Shown in pieces: positions 37,446-44,949 of a stretch of DNA of 64,000 nucleotides. Position 1 is the stretch's first letter; the number at the start of each line of letters is the position of its first letter. Where the stretch lies: contig BPGE01000001.1 of NCBI GenBank assembly GCA_026002875.1, forward strand, positions 4,278,001 to 4,342,000, in the 5' to 3' direction. Both the position numbers and the translations under genes were made by a program. This DNA is from Bryobacteraceae bacterium. GTDB taxonomy: Bacteria; Acidobacteriota; Terriglobia; Bryobacterales; Bryobacteraceae. Below the pieces are notes generated by a model. That model was given only the letters and a program-made list of their open reading frames with translations, had not been told where the DNA came from and ran no database searches.

Positions 37446-38087
37446 ATGACGTTCACGCGTGCCATCGGCGTCGGGGCCGGGAAGATCCTTTTCTGGATCG
37501 TCCGCGCCCTGGCCCTGTCGCGCATCCACCCGAACGTTCTCACCTTCATCGGACTCCTCATCAACATCGGCGCCGCCTGGCTGCTGGCTCAGGGCCGCTT
37601 CTTCCATGCAGGGCTCGTCATCATCGGCGCCGGGCTGTTCGACATGGTCGACGGCCGCGTGGCTCGCGAGACGCGCCAGGTCACCCGCTTCGGCGCCTTC
37701 TTCGATTCCGTCGTCGACCGCTATTCCGACCTCGCCCTTCTGATGGGCCTGCTGGTCTACTACGCCAACATCAACCGGAACTTCTACGTGGTCCTCACGG
37801 CCGTCGTCATGACCGCCTCGGTGATGATCAGCTACACGCGCGCCCGCGCCGAAAACGTCATCCCCTCGTGCAAGGTCGGCTTCCTCGAGCGGCCCGAGCG
37901 CATCGTGCTCCTCATCATCGGAGCGCTGTTCGACCGGATGGCCGCCGTGCTATGGGTGATCGCCGTGCTCGGCAACCTCACCGTCATCCACCGCATGTGG
38001 CACGTCTGGGAAGTGACGCGCGAGATGGACAGGATCCCCTCCGAGCCCGCCCCCGTCCAGCCCGAAGAGGTCCGCCAGCCCCGCTGA
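37446..38087 (+). CDS. CDP-alcohol phosphatidyltransferase
   Basis: A 213-residue membrane enzyme with the full family signature D-x2-D-G-x2-A-R-x8-G-x3-D-x3-D seen from DMVDGRVARE to FGAFFDSVVD (about residues 66-91). About six hydrophobic helices follow, with RARAENV and LERPERI as in inositol-phosphate or glycerol-phosphate synthases. It moves a phosphatidyl group from CDP-diacylglycerol to an alcohol; which alcohol cannot be told from sequence. It converges on acpS with 7 nt between stops. Confidence 0.9.
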   Translation: MTFTRAIGVGAGKILFWIVRALALSRIHPNVLTFIGLLINIGAAWLLAQGRFFHAGLVIIGAGLFDMVDGRVARETRQVTRFGAFFDSVVDRYSDLALLMGLLVYYANINRNFYVVLTAVVMTASVMISYTRARAENVIPSCKVGFLERPERIVLLIIGALFDRMAAVLWVIAVLGNLTVIHRMWHVWEVTREMDRIPSEPAPVQPEEVRQPR

Positions 38088-38094
38088 GAGCGCC

Positions 38095-38481
38095 CTATCC
38101 GCCTTCCCCCTCCAGGATCACGAACGCCTGAGCCACGGTCTCCGTATGCGTCAGCGACAGGTGGATCCGCTCGACGCCCATCCGCCGCGCCACCTCCGCC
38201 GCCACCCCGTGCAGCAGCAGCTCCGGCCGCCCCGAACGCCGGTTCCTCACTTCGAAATCCTGCCACCGCACGCCGCCCCTCCAGCCCGTCCCGATCGCTT
38301 TCATCCCGGCTTCTTTGGCCGCGAAGCGCGCCGCATAGCGCTCGAAGCGGTTCGCCTTGGTCTCGACGTAGGCGATCTCGCCGGGCGTGAACACCCGCTC
38401 CAGAAAACGCGTCCCGTACCTCTCCACGGCCTCGCGGATCCGCGCCACTTCCGCCAGATCGATGCCGGTGCCCAGAATCAC
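38095..38481 (-). CDS. acpS: Holo-[acyl-carrier-protein] synthase
   Basis: A 128-residue phosphopantetheinyl transferase that moves 4'-phosphopantetheine from CoA to ACP. It begins MILGTGIDLAEVARI with the magnesium-ligand Asp8, has FAAKEAGMKAIGTGW with the second acidic ligand (Glu) and ends with HLSLTHTETVAQAFVILEG. The length is normal. It lies 13 nt downstream of purU on the same strand, so the two are probably co-transcribed. Confidence 0.95.
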   Translation of the reverse strand: MILGTGIDLAEVARIREAVERYGTRFLERVFTPGEIAYVETKANRFERYAARFAAKEAGMKAIGTGWRGGVRWQDFEVRNRRSGRPELLLHGVAAEVARRMGVERIHLSLTHTETVAQAFVILEGEGG

Positions 38482-38494
38482 CGCCGCCCCTCCC

Positions 38495-39358
38495 TCACAC
38501 GAACACCACGGTCCTGCGCCCGTCCAGCAGCACCCGGTGCTCGAGATGCCACCGCACCGCCCGCGCCAGCGCCAGCCGCTCCGCGTCGCGGCCTTTCTCG
38601 ATCATGTCCGCCAATTGGTCCCGGTGCGACACCCGCACCACCTCCTGCTCGATGATCGGCCCGTCGTCGAGCACGTCGGTCACGTAGTGCGCCGTCGCGC
38701 CGATCAGCTTCACTCCCCGCTCGAACGCCGCATGATACGGCCGCGCCCCGCTGAACGCCGGCAGGAACGAGTGATGCACGTTGATGATCCGCGCCGGGTA
38801 GCGCTCCACAAACTCCGGCGACAGCACCTGCATGTAGCGCGCCAGCACCACCAGGTCGATCCGTTCCGCTTCGAGCAGCTCCAGCTGCCTCCGCTCGGCG
38901 TCCCGCTTCCCCTCCGGCGTCACCGGCACATGATGGAACGGCAGCCCGTAAAAACCCGCCATCGCCGCCGCGTCCTCGTGGTTGCTGACCACCATGCGGA
39001 TGTCGGCCCGCAGCTCGCCTTCGCGGTGCCGGTGCAGCAGATCACTCAGACAGTGCAGGTATTTCGACACGAACAGCGCCACGCGCATCCGCTCGCGCGA
39101 ATACGCCACGCGCCACTGCATGCCGAACCGCCGCGCCACCGCGCCATCGAACGCCCGCGCGAACTCTTCGCGCCCCAGCCCGAAGCCGTCCAGGTCCCAT
39201 TCGACGCGCATCAGGAACTGCCCCGATTCGTCGTCGCGGTGTTCGTCCGTGGACAGGATGTTCGCCCCGTGATCGTAAAGAAACCCGGACACGCCTGCCA
39301 CAAGGCCTTTCGCATCCGGGCAGCGGATCAACAGAATCGCGGTGTCGCGCTCGGCCAT
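38495..39358 (-). CDS. purU: Formyltetrahydrofolate deformylase
   Basis: A 287-residue enzyme that hydrolyses 10-formyl-THF to formate and THF. The N-terminal ACT domain (ILLIRCPDAKGLVAGVSGFL) is followed by a formyltransferase fold: VALFVSKYLHCLSDLL, MVVSNHEDAA, VLARYMQVLSPEF, and the catalytic INVHHSFLPAFSGARPY and GATAHYVTDVLDDGPII, with the Asn/His/Asp set present. A TACGAT box is 13 nt before ATG 39358 in a 73-nt divergent gap shared with cbiM. Confidence 0.94.
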   Translation of the reverse strand: MAERDTAILLIRCPDAKGLVAGVSGFLYDHGANILSTDEHRDDESGQFLMRVEWDLDGFGLGREEFARAFDGAVARRFGMQWRVAYSRERMRVALFVSKYLHCLSDLLHRHREGELRADIRMVVSNHEDAAAMAGFYGLPFHHVPVTPEGKRDAERRQLELLEAERIDLVVLARYMQVLSPEFVERYPARIINVHHSFLPAFSGARPYHAAFERGVKLIGATAHYVTDVLDDGPIIEQEVVRVSHRDQLADMIEKGRDAERLALARAVRWHLEHRVLLDGRRTVVFV

Positions 39359-39392
39359 GCGTCAGACCTTCATCGTAGCGTGGCGGACGCGG

Positions 39393-39419
39393 GTAGCACA
39401 CTCCTCTGCGGTTTGCTAC
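39393..39419. promoter_or_regulatory. Inverted repeat upstream of cbiM, candidate metal-regulator operator
   Basis: A perfect 6-bp inverted repeat GTAGCA-N15-TGCTAC. The half-sites are 21 bp apart, two helical turns, on the same face of the helix. It overlaps the likely -10 (TACTGT, 39417-39422) of cbiM and lies near the purU promoter. The spacing resembles the NikR operator GTATGA-N16-TCATAC. A nickel or cobalt sensor is plausible but not shown. Confidence 0.45.
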
Positions 39420-39431
39420 TGTGGTGGCGTC

Positions 39432-40340
39432 ATGCACATCCCCGACGGGTATCTGTCACCGGCGGTGTTGGGCGTTCTCGGCGCGGCGAGCCTCGCCGGC
39501 GCGGGCGCCGCGGCGCGCAGGGCGTCGCAGGCGCTGGAAGAATCCCGCGTGCCGCTGATGGGCATGGCCGGCGCGTTCGTCTTCGCCGCCCAGATGATCA
39601 ACTTCCCCGTGGCTGCAGGCGCCAGCGGGCATCTCCTCGGCAGCGCGCTTCTGGCCATCACGCTGGGCGCTGCGCCCGCTGTGGTCGTCATGACGGCGAT
39701 CCTCGCCATCCAGGCGCTGCTGTTTCAGGACGGCGGCGTGCTGGCGCTGGGCGCCAACGTGTTCAACATGGCTCTCGCGGGCGTGGCTGCGGGAGGCTGG
39801 GCATGGCAGGCCTTCGGAAGCCTGCGCCGCCGCCGCACGGCCGCTTTCGCCGCGGGCGCGCTGAGCGCCTTCGTGGCCGCCTGTCTCGCGCTGGCGGAGC
39901 TGGCGCTGTCCGGCATCCGGATTCCGCCCCCAGCCCTTGCGGTGGCGCTGGGCGTCTTCGGGCTGACGGCTCTTCTGGAGGGCGCGATCACAGCCGCCGT
40001 GGTGGCCGCGCTTGAGTCCGTGCAGCCCGGTCTCCTCGAGCGCGCGCACGGCTCGCCGCGCCGCGCGCTTTCGGGCCTCCTTCTGGCCAGCCTCCTTCTC
40101 GCCGCGGCAGGCTTCCTCGTCGCGTCCTCGCTGCCCGACGGGCTGGAACATCTCGCCGAAACCCTCGGCATCACGGAACTCGAACGCACCGTGCTTGCCT
40201 CTCCCATGCCGGACTATGAAGCGAAGTGGCTCCCCTCGGACTGGCTCCAGAAGGCCGGCGCGGGACTGCTCGGACTGGCTGTGACCGCCGCCGTCTGCTG
40301 GGCGGCGGGAAGATGGATCTCGCGGTGGCGCAGCGCATAG
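39432..40340 (+). CDS. cbiM: ECF transporter S component CbiM with fused CbiN/PDGLE-like domain
   Basis: A 302-residue Co(II)/Ni(II) ECF substrate-binding component. It starts exactly MHIPDGYLSP, where the amino terminus and the following His/Asp bind the metal, so ATG 39432 is well supported. About seven helices of CbiM follow (QMINFPVAAGASGHLLGS, NVFNMALAG). The last about 90 residues contain ASSLPDGLEHLAE, the PDGLE segment otherwise found in CbiN or NikN, so both functions are in one chain. It overlaps cbiQ by 28 nt. No cobalamin riboswitch fits the short upstream gap. Confidence 0.92.
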   Translation: MHIPDGYLSPAVLGVLGAASLAGAGAAARRASQALEESRVPLMGMAGAFVFAAQMINFPVAAGASGHLLGSALLAITLGAAPAVVVMTAILAIQALLFQDGGVLALGANVFNMALAGVAAGGWAWQAFGSLRRRRTAAFAAGALSAFVAACLALAELALSGIRIPPPALAVALGVFGLTALLEGAITAAVVAALESVQPGLLERAHGSPRRALSGLLLASLLLAAAGFLVASSLPDGLEHLAETLGITELERTVLASPMPDYEAKWLPSDWLQKAGAGLLGLAVTAAVCWAAGRWISRWRSA

Positions 40341-40933
40341 GGCCCCGGCATTTCGTGTTCGACGAGTGGAGCCGCGGAAGCTCGTGGCTGCACCGTCTGG
40401 ACCCGCGCTGGAAGCTGGCCGCAACACTGGCCGCCATCCTGTTCACGTCGCTCCGCCCGGAAGCCTGGATCGCCGCTCCTTTCGCCATCCTGCTTGCGAT
40501 CTCCGCGCGCCTGCCCGCCGGCCCGATCGCCTGGCGCGCCGCCGCCGTGCTGCCCTTCTCGGCCGTGTTCGCCCTGATGAGCTGGCATGCGGGCGACACT
40601 GCGCGCGCGGTCCTGCTGCTCTGGAAACCCTATGTCTCCGCGCTGTGGGCGGCGCTGCTGATGGCCGTCACGCCCCTTGAGGAAGTCCTTGCCGCGGCTG
40701 CGCGGTTCGGCGCTCCGCGGCTGATTCTGGAAGTGATGCACTTCATCTGGCGCTACCTGGGGGTGTTGAGCGAACAGGCTTGGCGCATGCGCACGGCGGC
40801 CGCAGCCCGCGGCGCGGATCGCTCCTTTGAAGTATCGGCGGCCAGCCTCGCCGTCCTGTTCGCCGCATCCTATCAGCGCGCCGTGCGCGTCCACCGCGCC
40901 CAGCTGGCGCGCGGCGGCGGAGGGCTGCGATGA
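40313..40933 (+). CDS. cbiQ: ECF transporter T component CbiQ
   Basis: A 206-residue membrane protein. The N-terminal WSRGSSWLHRLDPRWKLAATLAAI region is typical of EcfT/CbiQ, and the cytoplasmic coupling helices contain the A-R-G-like motif AAARGADRS near 170. About four to five membrane helices are seen. It links the CbiM S component to the CbiO ATPase. The start ATG 40313 overlaps cbiM by 28 nt and its stop overlaps cbiO by 4 nt, so cbiMQO is one transcript. Confidence 0.9.
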   Translation: MDLAVAQRIGPRHFVFDEWSRGSSWLHRLDPRWKLAATLAAILFTSLRPEAWIAAPFAILLAISARLPAGPIAWRAAAVLPFSAVFALMSWHAGDTARAVLLLWKPYVSALWAALLMAVTPLEEVLAAAARFGAPRLILEVMHFIWRYLGVLSEQAWRMRTAAAARGADRSFEVSAASLAVLFAASYQRAVRVHRAQLARGGGGLR

Positions 40934-41652
40934 GCTGCATCGTCCATGCCCGCGGACTGCGCTTTTCGTACCAGCCAGGCCGCGAAATCCTCCGCGGCGT
41001 CGATTTCCAGCTGCACCGCGGCGAAAACGTCGCCGTGTTCGGCCGCAACGGCTCCGGCAAGACGACGTTCCTGCTGCATCTGAATGGCATCCTGCGCGGC
41101 GAAGGCCATCTCCGCGTCTGCGACCTGCCCCTCGATCCCCCGCACCTGAAGGTGATCCGCCGCAAGATCGGCTTCCTCTTCCAGGATCCCGAAGACCAGC
41201 TTTTCCGCCCCACCATTCTCGACGACGTCGCCTTCGGCCCCCTGCAGGCAGGGCTCTCGCGTGAAGAAGCCGAGCGGCGCGCCCGCCACGCTCTGGCCCT
41301 GGTCGGCATCGAGGAAGATCTCGACCGCGCCCCCTACCACCTGAGCAGCGGCGAGAAGCAGCGCGTGGCTCTGGCCGGCATTCTCGCCGTCGAGCCGGAA
41401 GTGCTGATTCTCGACGAACCCACCACGCACCTCGATCCCCCCGCCCGCCGCGCTCTGCTCGAACTGCTCAAAGAGCTGCCCCAGGCCAAACTCGTCGTCA
41501 CCCACGACGCCGCCTTCGCCCGCGCCCTCTGCCCGCGCGCCGTCTTCTTCGACCACGGCCGCATCGTGGCCGACGGCCCCATCGACGACCTCATCCGCCG
41601 CTTCGGCTGGGATCTCGGCTCTCCACCAGAAACGTCACCGGCCCCTCGTTGA
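40930..41652 (+). CDS. cbiO: ECF transporter ATPase CbiO
   Basis: A 240-residue ABC ATPase: Walker [10 protein letters not shown] (about 37-45), Q-loop [11 protein letters not shown], signature [15 protein letters not shown], Walker [13 protein letters not shown] and H-loop VTHDAAF. The signature LSSGEKQR and the PEDQLF Q-loop are typical of ECF/CbiO ATPases. It powers cobalt or nickel uptake with CbiM and CbiQ. A single ATPase gene implies a homodimer. Its 3' end overlaps the convergent dtd gene by 62 nt, an unusually long tail-to-tail overlap. Confidence 0.94.
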   Translation: MSCIVHARGLRFSYQPGREILRGVDFQLHRGENVAVFGRNGSGKTTFLLHLNGILRGEGHLRVCDLPLDPPHLKVIRRKIGFLFQDPEDQLFRPTILDDVAFGPLQAGLSREEAERRARHALALVGIEEDLDRAPYHLSSGEKQRVALAGILAVEPEVLILDEPTTHLDPPARRALLELLKELPQAKLVVTHDAAFARALCPRAVFFDHGRIVADGPIDDLIRRFGWDLGSPPETSPAPR

Positions 41653-42052
41653 CCAGGCTCACCGACATCATCGCCTGAAAGACCCCCGTCTCCACCGGCA
41701 CGCCCTCGGCGCGCGCCGCTTCCACGAACTTCTCGTACAGCCGCCGCGCCTCCTCCGGCGGCGCCGCCAGATCGAAGCTCGGCCGCCGGCCCTTGCGCGT
41801 ATCCCCGCACAGCGTGAACTGCGACACCACCAGCAGCGCGCCCCCCGTGTCTTTGACGCTCAGGTTCATCTTCCCTGCGTCATCCTGGAACACACGCAGT
41901 TCGACAATCTTCCGTGCCAGCATCGCGGCGTCCTGCTCCGTGTCCCCCTTGGCGACGCCGAGCAGCACCAGCAGCCCCGGACCGATCCGTCCGACGGTTG
42001 TCCCGCCCACCGTCACGCTGGCGCTCGAAACCCGTTGAATCACCGCTCTCAT
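41591..42052 (-). CDS. dtd: D-aminoacyl-tRNA deacylase
   Basis: A 153-residue DTD enzyme that frees D-amino acids from tRNA. It begins [15 protein letters not shown] and has [22 protein letters not shown] with the conserved SQFTL. The cross-subunit Gly-cisPro motif appears as VNEGPVTF, with [16 protein letters not shown] matching the family. The C-terminal tail is coded antisense to the end of cbiO. It appears monocistronic. Confidence 0.94.
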   Translation of the reverse strand: MRAVIQRVSSASVTVGGTTVGRIGPGLLVLLGVAKGDTEQDAAMLARKIVELRVFQDDAGKMNLSVKDTGGALLVVSQFTLCGDTRKGRRPSFDLAAPPEEARRLYEKFVEAARAEGVPVETGVFQAMMSVSLVNEGPVTFLVESRDPSRSGG

Positions 42053-42190
42053 GGCCGACGTTTCCCAAAGTAGCCGAACCGCGCCGCCCGCCGCACCTCC
42101 TCGCAGGGCGGAGGGGCCGGCGCGGGGTGCCGCCTAAGGAAAAAACCTGATGGCAGCCGGGCCGGTTCGAGCCGATAATTAGACTGGGCT

Positions 42191-42475
42191 ATGATCTACC
42201 GGCGAAGGCGAGCCAACTCGGGCGTCAAGAGCGGATTTCTCCACTTCCACGACAGCTCCAACCGGGTTGTTGCGGGACCAGGAGACGGGGACTACATCCA
42301 CCTGAGGGATGAATTCGGCAACGAGTGGCGGGGCGTCGCCGAGCGGCAGCCCGATGACACCATCCGCTACCGCTTCCGGTCCTCCAACGGCGATTACATC
42401 ACGGGCGTGTCGGACGGCTACGGCGTCATCCTGAGAGACCAGAAGGGCAACACCTGGCGCGGCTTCATCGACTGA
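42191..42475 (+). CDS. Small protein with two tandem beta repeats, function unknown
   Basis: A 94-residue protein without a signal peptide. It contains two similar units, YIHLRDEFGNEWRGVAE and GVILRDQKGNTWRGFID, sharing L-R-D-x2-G-N-x-W-R-G, which suggests a small duplicated beta-sheet fold. The N-terminus is basic (MIYRRRRANSG). TAGACT at 42180-42185 lies 5 nt before the ATG and could give a leaderless mRNA. I recognise no family. It borders the repeat-rich non-coding region. Confidence 0.6.
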   Translation: MIYRRRRANSGVKSGFLHFHDSSNRVVAGPGDGDYIHLRDEFGNEWRGVAERQPDDTIRYRFRSSNGDYITGVSDGYGVILRDQKGNTWRGFID

Positions 42476-42497
42476 CCCACGCAGCATAGAACGGATT

Positions 42498-42595
42498 CAG
42501 AGCCGCGCGGGAGCAGCCCGGAGGGCTGCGACCAAGCGGTTATCCAACCTCCCCAACCCTTCGATACCTCCGTATCGCGCCGCAGGCGCGACCAT
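42498..42595. repeat. Direct repeat copy 1
   Basis: About 98 nt beginning CAGAGCCGCGCG, repeated with a 106-nt period at 42604. It contains two small palindromes, GCAGCCC-GGA-GGGCTGC and CGCGCC-GCA-GGCGCG, joined by a pyrimidine-rich stretch with CCTCCCCAACCCTTCGATAC. The element could fold as two hairpins. Confidence 0.8.
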
Positions 42596-42603
42596 CACTC
42601 AAA

Positions 42604-42697
42604 CAGAGCCGCGCGAGAGCAGCCCGGAGGGCTGCGACCAAGCGGTTATCCAACCTCCCCAACCCTTCGATACCCCCCCTCGCGCCGCAGGCGCGGC
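42604..42697. repeat. Direct repeat copy 2
   Basis: Nearly identical to copy 1 for the first about 70 nt (one substitution, GAGAG for GGGAG), then slightly shorter before the CGCGCCGCAGGCGCG palindrome. The high identity suggests recent duplication. Confidence 0.8.
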
Positions 42698-42771
42698 CAG
42701 TCCGTCGCCAGCTCCGCACCTCATGTCAGGGCAACTCTCGAGGCAGCGTTTCTCCACCCGTGCCGCCCGCG

Positions 42772-42870
42772 CCCTCCCCAACGGGTTTCCCGCCGCCCTT
42801 GGGCGGCGGCTGCATCCCAACCGTGCCCCCTCCCGCAAACCCTTGCCCCGCAACACCCCTACAAACCCGA
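42772..42870. repeat. Diverged repeat copy (third unit in the array)
   Basis: It shares the pattern GGCTGC, then CCAA, then CCTCCC-AACCCTT with copies 1 and 2, and includes the strong CCGCCGCCC/GGGCGGCGG hairpin at 42790-42809 where the copies have GCAGCCC/GGGCTGC. The similarity is partial, so the boundaries are approximate. Confidence 0.4.
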
Positions 42871-42915
42871 AAAAACGATTTTGCGAAACGAACCGAAACC
42901 CGCCCCGCGCAAACC

Positions 42916-43010
42916 GGGCCGCGCGGCACCCGCCCGCGGGGCTGCAACCGGACGGTTCAATCGCCATCGCCCCAGCCCTTCGAGTCCCCGCGCGCACGCG
43001 GCGCCCGACC
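42916..43010. repeat. Diverged repeat copy (fourth unit in the array)
   Basis: It aligns along nearly its full length with copy 1: GGGCCGCGCGG at the start, GGGGCTGCAACC for GAGGGCTGCGACC, a CGGTT, CCCCAGCCCTTCGAG for CCCCAACCCTTCGAT, then a GC palindrome. Preserved order with many substitutions indicates an older duplicate. Confidence 0.55.
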
Positions 43011-43200
43011 GTGCCGCGCGGGCACGGCACCCGATGCGCGATCAAGTCCCCGTGACCCGGCCGGACTTCCGCTACCGTGAAAAATCCCTGCGGGTTCACA
43101 GCGGGTTCGCAACCGCGTGCGAAACGGCCGCAGGCCGCGCGAGAACAGGCGCCCCCCTGCTCGGCCGCACTTCTGGAGTTCCGGCGCCGCGGGGCAAGTC

Positions 43201-43206
43201 TACAAT
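43201..43206 (+). promoter_or_regulatory. Putative -10 box of the S55 peptidase operon, leaderless arrangement
   Basis: TACAAT ends 6 nt before GTG 43213, and no Shine-Dalgarno sequence precedes that codon. Initiation at or near the GTG would give a leaderless transcript. It is the same hexamer and nearly the same spacing as before the kinase at 26150. Confidence 0.42.
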
Positions 43207-43212
43207 GAAAGC

Positions 43213-44949
43213 GTGCCGCGGCTTCGGGGAATCTTCGCGCTCCTGCTTCTCGCCGCCGCCGTGCCGGCTGCGCCGCCGGGCATCCTGCCTCTCAGGGAAG
43301 TCCGGAAAGGCATGGCTTGCACCGGGAAAACGGTCTTCGACGGCGCGAAAGTCGAGGAATTCCGCTGCGAAATCCTTGGTGTTCTCGAAAACGCCGGCCC
43401 GAAACAATCCATCATCCTCGCCCGGCTCAGCGGCGGCCCCCTCGAAGAAACCGGCGTGATGCAGGGCATGAGCGGCAGCCCGGTGTACGTGAACGGCAAG
43501 CTCATCGGCGCGGTGGCCTACTCGTTTCCGTTTTCGAAAGCCCCCATCGCTGGCATCCGTCCCATAGAGGAGATGCTTGGTCCGCCCGTGCCTGCCCGGG
43601 CGGCCCGCATGCCATCCGATCCTCTGGATTTCGCCGCGGGTCTGCCGACGCGGCAGGAGATCGAAGTCGGTGCCTCGCGCCTCGTGGAGATCTCGACCCC
43701 CCTCTGGCTGAGCGGCTTCACACGGAGCACGATCGAACAGTTCGCGCCTCGCCTCCGCGCTGCCGGGCTCGAACCCGTCCAGGGGCTCGGCGGCGGCCGC
43801 GCGGCCCCGTCCGCCACTGCTCCTGCGCCTCCGCAGCCGGGTGAAATGATCAGCGTGCAGCTCATGACCGGCGACATGAGCGTCGGCGCGGACGGCACGG
43901 TCACGCATGTCGACGGGCGCCGCGTCTACGCCTTCGGCCACCGCTTTCTCGGCGCCGGGGAAACCGAGATGCCCTTCGCCCGCGCCGAAGTGCTGGCCCT
44001 CCTGCCCAGCCTGAATTCGTCGTTCAAGATCTCCAACCCGCGCGAGTGGCTGGGCGCGATCCTGCTCGATCACTCGGCTGCCGTCGCTGGCGAACTCAAC
44101 CGCAAGGCCCGCATGCTGCCCGTGAAAATCCGCGTCGCCAGCGCCCCGCCCTCGCGCCGCGCTTCTTCTTACCAGCTCGAGATGGTGGACGACCGTCTGC
44201 TGACGCCGATTCTCGTGCAGATGGCCGTGTTCTCGGCGCTCGAGGCCACCGAGCGCACCGCCGGCGTCTCCACCATCACGGTCCGGGGCCGGATGCTCGT
44301 GCGCGGCGGCGAGCCCATCCCCATCCACAACGTGTTTGCCGCCGAGCTGGGCACGCCCACTCTCGTGTCGGCCTCGGCCGCCGCGCCTGTGGCGGCGCTG
44401 TTGCAGAGCGGATTCGACTCGCTCCGCTTCGGCGGTCTCGAGCTGGATCTGGAAGTCAGCAACGAAAAGCGCCAGCTCCAGCTCGACGGCGTCTGGAGTT
44501 CCAGGCGCACCGTGCGCCCCGGAGAGAGCGTGGACATCACCGCGCTCTTCCAGGGCGAAAGCGGCGTGGAGCTGGCCCGCACGGCCACCTACCGCGTCCC
44601 CGTCGGCGCGCCCGCTGGCCCTCTGTATTTCACGGTCACTGACGGCCCCTCGGCCAACCTGCTCGAGTTCCGCCAGTTCCTGCTGTCGCCGCCGCGCTCC
44701 CCCGACCAGCTCCGCGCGTTTCTCACGCGCCTCCATCCGAACGACCGGCCCTATCTCCGCGTCTGGCGCTCCGCCCCGACGCTCCAGGTCCAGGGCGAGA
44801 ATCTCCCCCTGCTGCCGCCGTCCATGAACACCGCTCTGCTGCAGAGCGCATCCCAGCAGGCCAACTCCCTGATTGCCGAGATCCGCATGGATCCTGCGCC
44901 GTATCTGTTTTCCGGCTCCCGCACCATTCAGGTGGAAGTGAAAGAATGA
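43213..44949 (+). CDS. SpoIVB-type S55 peptidase domain protein
   Basis: A 578-residue exported protein starting at GTG 43213, which gives a clean signal peptide (LRGIFALLLLAAAVPAAPPG). The S55 serine motif GMSGSPVYVNGKLIGA has Ser89, and the His element is YAFGHRFLGAG with His243. In Bacillus SpoIVB the His precedes the Ser, so the order here is reversed. The C-terminal about 280 residues are beta-rich, without PDZ hallmarks. The organism is not a sporulator as far as this window shows, so a periplasmic proteolytic or processing role is more likely. It overlaps the next gene by 4 nt (ATGA). Confidence 0.83.
   Translation: MPRLRGIFALLLLAAAVPAAPPGILPLREVRKGMACTGKTVFDGAKVEEFRCEILGVLENAGPKQSIILARLSGGPLEETGVMQGMSGSPVYVNGKLIGAVAYSFPFSKAPIAGIRPIEEMLGPPVPARAARMPSDPLDFAAGLPTRQEIEVGASRLVEISTPLWLSGFTRSTIEQFAPRLRAAGLEPVQGLGGGRAAPSATAPAPPQPGEMISVQLMTGDMSVGADGTVTHVDGRRVYAFGHRFLGAGETEMPFARAEVLALLPSLNSSFKISNPREWLGAILLDHSAAVAGELNRKARMLPVKIRVASAPPSRRASSYQLEMVDDRLLTPILVQMAVFSALEATERTAGVSTITVRGRMLVRGGEPIPIHNVFAAELGTPTLVSASAAAPVAALLQSGFDSLRFGGLELDLEVSNEKRQLQLDGVWSSRRTVRPGESVDITALFQGESGVELARTATYRVPVGAPAGPLYFTVTDGPSANLLEFRQFLLSPPRSPDQLRAFLTRLHPNDRPYLRVWRSAPTLQVQGENLPLLPPSMNTALLQSASQQANSLIAEIRMDPAPYLFSGSRTIQVEVKE

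Larger units (their letters stand above)
42476..43212. other. Long non-coding stretch with diverged structured repeats
   Basis: This is the only stretch over 300 nt without a supportable gene. Open frames here show no family features and are low-complexity Pro/Arg. It holds two near-identical direct repeats and at least two diverged copies (listed separately), strong hairpins at 42790-42809 (9-bp stem, 2-nt TT loop) and 43009-43027 (7-bp stem), and a C-rich, A-containing plus strand at about 42830-42930 unlike the flanks. It ends at the promoter of the S55 peptidase gene. Confidence 0.7.

Noticed and set aside
39359-39431. Cobalamin riboswitch before cbiM
   Set aside because: The gap is 73 nt and lacks the B12 box GCCACTG; a riboswitch of this class needs about 200 nt.
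42150-42190. tRNA-like T-loop GGTTCGAGCC
   Set aside because: The stem does not close and no anticodon or acceptor arm precedes it.
42498-42697. CRISPR-like pair of direct repeats
   Set aside because: The repeats are about 95 nt with an 8-nt gap and contain internal palindromes; no spacer pattern or cas genes are present.
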